A stretch of 64,000 nucleotides of DNA, from NCBI RefSeq assembly GCF_011067745.1, contig NZ_JAAMPJ010000001.1, forward strand, positions 1,164,829-1,228,828, read 5' to 3'. A model generated the notes under the pieces. The model had not been told where the DNA came from and made no database searches. It saw only the letters and a list, made by a program, of their open reading frames with translations. Numbering within the stretch: position 1 is the first letter of the stretch; every line of letters begins with the position of its first letter. The stretch is from Lentzea alba. GTDB lineage: Bacteria > Actinomycetota > Actinomycetes > Mycobacteriales > Pseudonocardiaceae. A program made the translations under genes and the position numbers. This document shows positions 59,056-64,000 of the stretch, piece after piece.

Positions 59056-59799
59056 TCAGACCGGGAGAACCAGGTAGAGCAACGCCGCGAGCGCGCCGCC
59101 GACGAGCGGTCCGGCGACCGGGATCCACGAGTAGCCCCAGTTGGCGTTGCCCTTGTTGTGGATGGGCATCAGGAAGGCGTAGGCGATGCGCGGACCGAGG
59201 TCACGCGCCGGGTTGATGGCGTAGCCGGTCGGGCCACCGAGCGACGTGCCGATCACCAGCACGACGAACGCGACACCCGCGTACCCGAGCGCCGAGTTGC
59301 CGAACTGCGGAACCCCGTCGACCGACTCCTTCGCGCCGGGCGACAGCAGGATCCAGATGACGAGCACGAACGTGCCGATGACCTCGGACACGAGGTTCCA
59401 CGCCCGGTTCGGGACGGTCGGTCCGGTGGAGAAGATGCCCAGTGTGTTCTGCGGCTCGTCGTGCGTGTCGAACTGCAGCTTGTACGTCGCCCAGCAGAGC
59501 ATCGCACCGACGATCGCGCCGACCATCTGCCCGAGGATGTAGACGGGAACGTCACCCCACGGGGTCTTGTCCGCGATCGCGAGCCCCAGCGTCACCGCCG
59601 GGTTCAGGTGCGCGCCGCTGGGGTTGGCGATGCTCGCGCCGGTGAAGACGGCGAACGCCCAGCCGACGTTGACGAACAGGAACCCGGTGCTGTTGCCGAG
59701 CGTGTTCTTGAGCACCTGGTTCGCGACGACACCGGTGCCCAGGAGGATGAGGACCGCGGTCCCCAGCATCTCCCAAACGAAGATCGAGCCTGCACTCAT
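59056..59799 (-). CDS. glpF: Glycerol uptake facilitator, aquaglyceroporin
   Basis: A 247-residue MIP-family channel with six helices and both NPA loops: [11 protein letters not shown] and [13 protein letters not shown]. The Asp after the second NPA (NPARD) marks glycerol-permeable members. It admits glycerol for trapping by GlpK. The strong ribosome binding site AAGGAGGT sits seven bases from the ATG. It is divergent from glpD across a 228-base regulatory region. Confidence 0.96.
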   Translation of the reverse strand: MSAGSIFVWEMLGTAVLILLGTGVVANQVLKNTLGNSTGFLFVNVGWAFAVFTGASIANPSGAHLNPAVTLGLAIADKTPWGDVPVYILGQMVGAIVGAMLCWATYKLQFDTHDEPQNTLGIFSTGPTVPNRAWNLVSEVIGTFVLVIWILLSPGAKESVDGVPQFGNSALGYAGVAFVVLVIGTSLGGPTGYAINPARDLGPRIAYAFLMPIHNKGNANWGYSWIPVAGPLVGGALAALLYLVLPV

Positions 59800-59811
59800 C
59801 GTCGACCTCCT

Positions 59812-60027
59812 TCGTTTGCGGCCAGGAGGGAGCGCAAACCCGGAGGTCAGGCCGCGCTGCCCGCCTACAACGAGGTCGGACGCTATAGCCGTGCTGATCA
59901 GTTGTCTACGTGAACTACCTGTGGTCAGGCCATTTTCAGGCCGTTGGATTCTGGTGTTCGTGCCCGTGGGCGAACGGCCGTTGCTGCAGGTAACGTGATC
60001 CGCGAGTCGTCACAGGGAGGCGCTGTC
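59812..60027. promoter_or_regulatory. Divergent glpF/glpD control region
   Basis: It holds a 7-bp inverted repeat GTTTGCG (59814-59820) / CGCAAAC (59833-59839) in the glpF leader, CTATAG-like sequence near 59883 for the leftward promoter, and TAACGT at 59991-59996 as a candidate -10 for glpD. A ribosome binding site GGGAGG precedes GTG 60028. The operator identity is not established. Confidence 0.4.
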
Positions 60028-61791
60028 GTGGCCACGCGCAAGAACGCAGCTGCACCACCGCAAACCCATGCCGAACCCCCGATCACCGGCCGGCTCGGTC
60101 CCGTTGAGCGGGAGGAGTCGTGGCAGCGGCTGGGAACGGAGACGTTCGACCTCGTCGTGATCGGCGGTGGCGTGGTCGGCGTCGGAGCGGCACTGGACGC
60201 GGCGACCCGCGGCCTGCGGGTGGCCCTCGTCGAGGCCCGCGACCTGGCGTCCGGCACGTCGAGCCGGTCCTCCAAGCTCTTCCACGGCGGTCTGCGCTAC
60301 CTCGAACAGCTGGAGTTCGGCCTGGTCCGCGAGGCGCTGCGCGAGCGCGAGCTGATGCTGACGCGGATCGCGCCTCACCTGGTGAAGCCGGTCGCGTTCC
60401 TCTACCCGTTGAGCAACCGCGTGTGGGAGCGCCCGTACACGGCGGCCGGGCTGTTCCTCTACGACACGATGGGCGGCGCCCGGTCCGTGCCGGGGCAGAA
60501 ACACCTCACCCGAGCGGGTGCGCTGCGGCTGGTTCCGGCGTTGAAGCGCGATGCGTTGATCGGCGGCATCCGTTACTACGACGCCCAAGCCGACGACGCG
60601 CGGCACACGATGATGGTCGGCCGCACCGCCGCGCACTACGGCGCTGTCGTGCGCACGTCGACCCAGGTGGTCGGGTTCCTGCGCGAGGCCGACCGGGTGT
60701 CCGGTGTGCGCGTGCGCGACGTCGAGGACGGTCGCGAGGTCGACGTGCGGGCGCACGCGGTGATCAACGCGACGGGCGTGTGGACGGACGAGCTGCAGCG
60801 GTTGTCCGGCTCGCGTGGACGGTTCCGGGTGCGGGCGTCGAAGGGCGTCCACATCGTGGTGCCGCGCGACCGGATCGTGGCCGAGGCGGGCATGATCCTG
60901 CGCACCGAGAAGTCCGTGCTGTTCGTGATCCCGTGGCGCAACCACTGGATCGTCGGCACCACGGACACCGACTGGAACCTCGACCTGGCGCACCCGGCGG
61001 CGACCAAGCACGACATCGACTACATCCTCGAACACGTGAACTCGGTGCTCGCGACGCCGTTGACGCAGGACGACATCGAGGGCGTCTACGCGGGTCTGCG
61101 GCCGTTGCTGGCGGGCGAATCCGATTCGACGTCAAAGCTTTCGCGCGAACACGCGGTGGCTCGTGTCGCTCCCGGACTCGTGGCGATCGCCGGCGGCAAG
61201 TACACGACGTACCGGGTGATGGGCGCGGACGCCGTCGACGCGGCGCAGGTGGACATGCCCGGACGGATCCAACCGTCCATCACGGACAAGGTGCCGCTGG
61301 TCGGCGCGGACGGCTACCACGCGCTGATCAACCAGGCCGACCACCTGGCCGCCCGGCACGGTCTGCACCCGTACCGCGTCCGGCACCTGCTCGACCGCTA
61401 CGGCTCGCTGGTGCACGAGGTGCTGTCGCTGGCCGCGGACAACCCGGAGCTGCTGAAGCCGATCCCCGCCTCCCCCGACTACCTGCAGGTCGAGGCGGTG
61501 TACGCGGCGTCGCACGAGGGCGCGATGCACCTCGAGGACGTGCTGACCCGGCGCACCCGCATCTCCATCGAGTACGCACACCGCGGGATCGACTCGGCGG
61601 AAGCGGTTGCCCGGCTGGTCGCGCCGGTGCTCGGCTGGGACGAGGACGCGATCAAGCGCGAGATCGAGGTCTACACCGCCCGCGTCGACGCCGAGCGCAC
61701 GTCCCAGACCAAACCGGACGACCAGGCGGCGGACGCGGTTCGTGCCTCCGCACCGGAGGCGCGTCCGCAGTTGACCGAGCCCGTGAGCTGA
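60028..61791 (+). CDS. glpD: Glycerol-3-phosphate dehydrogenase, FAD-dependent
   Basis: Membrane-associated enzyme oxidising glycerol 3-phosphate to dihydroxyacetone phosphate and passing electrons to quinone. The 587 residues show the FAD motif DLVVIGGGVVGVGAALDAAT, SGTSSRSSKLFHGGLRYLEQ, the substrate-side RIVAEAGMILRTEKSVLFVI, and the C-terminal DAO domain (YAHRGIDSAEAVARLVAPVL). GTG 60028 is set by GGGAGG seven bases before. With glpF and glpK it completes glycerol use. It corresponds to GlpD2, which follows lpdA in mycobacteria. Confidence 0.96.
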   Translation: MATRKNAAAPPQTHAEPPITGRLGPVEREESWQRLGTETFDLVVIGGGVVGVGAALDAATRGLRVALVEARDLASGTSSRSSKLFHGGLRYLEQLEFGLVREALRERELMLTRIAPHLVKPVAFLYPLSNRVWERPYTAAGLFLYDTMGGARSVPGQKHLTRAGALRLVPALKRDALIGGIRYYDAQADDARHTMMVGRTAAHYGAVVRTSTQVVGFLREADRVSGVRVRDVEDGREVDVRAHAVINATGVWTDELQRLSGSRGRFRVRASKGVHIVVPRDRIVAEAGMILRTEKSVLFVIPWRNHWIVGTTDTDWNLDLAHPAATKHDIDYILEHVNSVLATPLTQDDIEGVYAGLRPLLAGESDSTSKLSREHAVARVAPGLVAIAGGKYTTYRVMGADAVDAAQVDMPGRIQPSITDKVPLVGADGYHALINQADHLAARHGLHPYRVRHLLDRYGSLVHEVLSLAADNPELLKPIPASPDYLQVEAVYAASHEGAMHLEDVLTRRTRISIEYAHRGIDSAEAVARLVAPVLGWDEDAIKREIEVYTARVDAERTSQTKPDDQAADAVRASAPEARPQLTEPVS

Positions 61792-61821
61792 ACGTGACCG
61801 ATCTTGGACATGCTGGAAGAC

Positions 61822-63252
61822 ATGTCTGGGGTTGATAGAAGAACGTTCCTGAAAGCAGGTGCGGTGGCTGGTGCCGTCGCAACCACCACCACTGTTTCCG
61901 CCGCGTCCGCCGCCGAAGTGGCGTTCCAGCACGGCGTCGCGTCCGGTGATCCGTTGCCGGACGGCGTCCTGCTGTGGACGCGCGTCGTCACGTCCGAGCC
62001 GATCCGGTGGGAGGTCGCTCGTGACGAGGACTTCTCGCGGATCGTGAAGCGCGGCACCACCCGCACCGGTCCGGCACGCGACCACACGGTCAAGGTCGAG
62101 GTCCACGGCCTGCGCCCGAACACCCGTTACTGGTACCGGTTCCGCGTCGGCGACGTCGTGTCCCCGGTCGGCCGCACCAAGACGGCAGGCTGCGGCACCG
62201 AGCTGAACCTCGGCGTCGTGTCGTGCGCGAACTGGGCGATGGGCCACTTCGCCGGGTACGGCTTCCTGGCGCAGCAGGACCTCGACGCCGTGCTCCACCT
62301 CGGCGACTACATCTACGAGGGCGTCTACGCCGTCACGCCCGAGCTCCGTCCGTCGGAACCGCCGCACGAGTGCGTGACGCTCGACGACTACCGGCGCCGG
62401 CACGCGCAGTACAAGACCGACGCGCACGCCCAGGCGGTCCACCAGGCGCATCCCTTCATCTGCACCTGGGACGACCACGAGAGCGCCGACAACTCGTCCA
62501 GCATCGGCTCGCCGCTGCACGACCCGGCGACCGAGGGTCCGTGGGCCGTGCGGATGGCCGCCGCGACGCAGGCCTACTTCGAGTGGATGCCGATCCGCGA
62601 GGGCAAGGTCGACCGGAGCTTCCAGTTCGGCGAGCTGGCGTCGTTGACGATGCTCGACCTGCGTTCGTACCGCACGGACACCACGATCCTGGGTGCCGAG
62701 CAGCGCAGCTGGCTGATCAAGCGGCTCACCACCGACACCGCGCGCTGGCAGCTCGTCGGCAACTCGGTGATGATCAGCCCGTTCAAGATCCCGCCGGCGC
62801 CCGGTTTCCCGTCGTCGAACCCCGACCAGTGGGACGGCTTCCCCGCAGACCGGGAGCTGGTGCTCCGTGCTTTGGGCGACCGCAAGAACACGGTGTTCCT
62901 CACCGGTGACATCCACAGCTCGTGGGCGTGCGACGTGCCGTTCGAGGGCCGTTCGGTCGCCAGCGAGTACATCGTCACGTCGCTGACGTCCGACAACTTC
63001 GACGAGCTCCTGAAGGTGCCGCCGCGCACCGGTTCACTGGTGCTGGAAGCGCAGATCCAGCTGCTGAACCCGCACGCGAAGTTCGTGGAGCTGGACTCGC
63101 ACGGCGTCGCGACGCTCAAGGTCACGCAGGACGAGGTCCGGTTCGACTGGTACTACCTGGCGAACCGCAAGGACCCGAACAGCACCATCACGAAGGCGCA
63201 CTCGTTCCGCACGCGCCACAACACGGCGCAGGTGGAACGCGTCCTCTTCTAG
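61822..63252 (+). CDS. phoD: PhoD-family alkaline phosphatase with Tat signal
   Basis: A 476-residue exported phosphodiesterase/phosphomonoesterase. The N terminus DRRTFLKAGAVAGAVA is a Tat signal, followed by an N-terminal Fn3-like domain (ASGDPLPDGVLLWTRV). The metallophosphatase core has the metal ligands in VSCANWAMG (Cys), HLGDYIYEG (Asp, Tyr), TWDDHESADN (Asp, His) and TGDIHSSW (Asp, His). PhoD is exported folded and binds Fe/Ca. ATG 61822 places the twin-arginine near the N terminus; ATG 61810 and TTG 61804 are alternatives. It is 30 bases after glpD. Confidence 0.93.
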   Translation: MSGVDRRTFLKAGAVAGAVATTTTVSAASAAEVAFQHGVASGDPLPDGVLLWTRVVTSEPIRWEVARDEDFSRIVKRGTTRTGPARDHTVKVEVHGLRPNTRYWYRFRVGDVVSPVGRTKTAGCGTELNLGVVSCANWAMGHFAGYGFLAQQDLDAVLHLGDYIYEGVYAVTPELRPSEPPHECVTLDDYRRRHAQYKTDAHAQAVHQAHPFICTWDDHESADNSSSIGSPLHDPATEGPWAVRMAAATQAYFEWMPIREGKVDRSFQFGELASLTMLDLRSYRTDTTILGAEQRSWLIKRLTTDTARWQLVGNSVMISPFKIPPAPGFPSSNPDQWDGFPADRELVLRALGDRKNTVFLTGDIHSSWACDVPFEGRSVASEYIVTSLTSDNFDELLKVPPRTGSLVLEAQIQLLNPHAKFVELDSHGVATLKVTQDEVRFDWYYLANRKDPNSTITKAHSFRTRHNTAQVERVLF

Positions 63253-63305
63253 TTGATGAGGGGAGCTTTCATAAACCTGAGGTTTATGAAAGCTCCCCTC
63301 ATCAA
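63253..63305. terminator. Near-perfect 53-base palindrome, family B, second copy
   Basis: Arms 63253-63278 and 63280-63305 are identical to the palindrome at 57478 except for the centre base (G here, C there), which makes the two exact reverse complements. It lies 3 bases from the phoD stop and before the converging amidohydrolase. Confidence 0.85.
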
Positions 63306-63309
63306 GAAG

Positions 63310-64000
63310 CTAGGCCAGGGCGGCCAGGGCCGTGTGGACCATGACGCGGACGCCCACGAGGAGGGCGCGTTCGTCCAGGTCGAACGTCGGCTGGTGCAGG
63401 TCGCGCTGCTTCTCCTGGCCGTCCCACACGCCGAGGCGCGCGAACGAGCCCGGCACGTGCTCCAGGTACCAGCCGAAGTCCTCGCCACCGGACGACTGCT
63501 CGGTGCCCGCCAGCGCGTCGTCGCCCAGGGCGGCCTCGATGCCGGCGCGCAGGATCTGGGTGGACTCCCGCTCGTTCACCACCGGCGGCACGCCGCGGCG
63601 GTGGTGCAGGTCGAAGCCGACGCCGGTCGGGGCCAGCAGGCCCGTGACCAGGTCCTTCACCAACGGCTCCAGCTCGGCCCAGATGTCGCGGTCGCCGGTG
63701 CGCAGCGTGCCGCGCACCAGGCCGTCCTGCGGCACCGCGTTCGGCGCCTCACCCGCGTGCACCGCGCCCCACACCAGGACGGTGCCGGAGCGGGGGTCGA
63801 TGCGGCGGGACAGCATCGTCGGCAGGCCGGTGATGACCGTGCCGAGCGCGTGGACCAGGTCCGCGGTCAGGTGCGGGCGCGAGGTGTGGCCGCCCGGCGA
63901 GGACAGCCGCAGCTCCAGCAGGTCGGACGCCGAGGTGATGGCGCCGATGCGGGTGCCGATGCGGCCGACCTGCAGGCGCGGGTCGCAGTGCAGACCGAAG
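63310..64000 (-). CDS. M20-family amidohydrolase, 5'-truncated
   Basis: The frame is open to the window edge, so the N-terminal half (with the first metal ligands) is missing; about 229 residues are present. It shows FGLHCDPRL (start of the lid region), the dimerisation domain (LLELRLSSPGGHTSRPHLTA then LVHALGTVITGLP), and the C-terminal catalytic region ending SGGEDFGWYLEHVPGSFARL with the conserved Glu-Asp metal ligands. Such enzymes remove acyl groups from N-acyl amino acids or open amide bonds. The substrate is undefined. Confidence 0.9.
   Translation of the reverse strand, partial: FGLHCDPRLQVGRIGTRIGAITSASDLLELRLSSPGGHTSRPHLTADLVHALGTVITGLPTMLSRRIDPRSGTVLVWGAVHAGEAPNAVPQDGLVRGTLRTGDRDIWAELEPLVKDLVTGLLAPTGVGFDLHHRRGVPPVVNERESTQILRAGIEAALGDDALAGTEQSSGGEDFGWYLEHVPGSFARLGVWDGQEKQRDLHQPTFDLDERALLVGVRVMVHTALAALA

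Overview
The window is 64 kb of very GC-rich actinobacterial DNA. Frequent GTG starts, mycolic-type acyl-CoA carboxylase genes, LytR-CpsA-Psr proteins, EspG/PPE-like proteins and ALF-repeat secreted proteins point to the Pseudonocardiaceae, most like Lentzea, Saccharothrix or Actinosynnema. This placement is inferred from gene content, not from a marker gene. Genes are densely packed: no gene-free stretch exceeds 300 bases, and I saw no rRNA, tRNA, CRISPR array or insertion sequence.

Layout. 1-6.5 kb: cell-envelope sugar genes (a partial glycosyltransferase, rmlD, rmlB), two LCP ligases and a TIGR03089 protein. 6.5-7 kb: DoxX. 7.1-15.5 kb: an accessory island of secreted ALF-repeat proteins. 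It holds a lectin-tailed protein, a short ALF protein, a hybrid stub gene, and a giant secreted protein ending in a RelA/SpoT-like domain followed by a small likely partner protein. This is the strongest candidate for a new system. 15.5-20 kb: a META lipoprotein, an ArsR/SRPBCC pair with a clear double operator, two small genes of unknown function, and a GntR gene with CTGTACAG sites. 20-24.5 kb: acyl-CoA dehydrogenase, purE-purK, and a helix-turn-helix regulator divergent from a dehydrogenase. 24.5-26.8 kb: a GntR-regulated ABC transporter. 26.9-34.5 kb: a degenerate GGDEF protein, a sigma factor fused to a membrane and extracellular-type region, two GtrA proteins, a HIT protein, a two-component system and hisN. 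34.5-38.2 kb: an operon with YbaB-like, WXG-like, CpnT/TNT-like toxin and immunity-like genes. 38.3-50 kb: MaoC, HMG-CoA lyase, birA and acyl-CoA carboxylase subunits (beta, epsilon, alpha), with an MFS pump, Maf and a dicarboxylate symporter between them. 50-54.4 kb: a HAD protein, a GNAT, and a DUF3558/WXG-like/PPE/EspG cluster. 54.5-64 kb: a GGCT-like gene, lpdA, a sortase-like gene, glpK-glpF, glpD, phoD and a partial M20 amidohydrolase.

How they work together. BirA would biotinylate the BCCP domain of the alpha subunit. With the beta and epsilon subunits this forms an acyl-CoA carboxylase beside leucine and acyl-CoA catabolic genes. GlpF, GlpK and GlpD take glycerol to dihydroxyacetone phosphate, and LpdA lies next to them much as in Mycobacterium. 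Two loci look like type VII secretion cargo or chaperone sets without a secretion core. Long near-perfect palindromes recur between genes and probably act as terminators. At least eleven genes appear to be transcribed without a leader.
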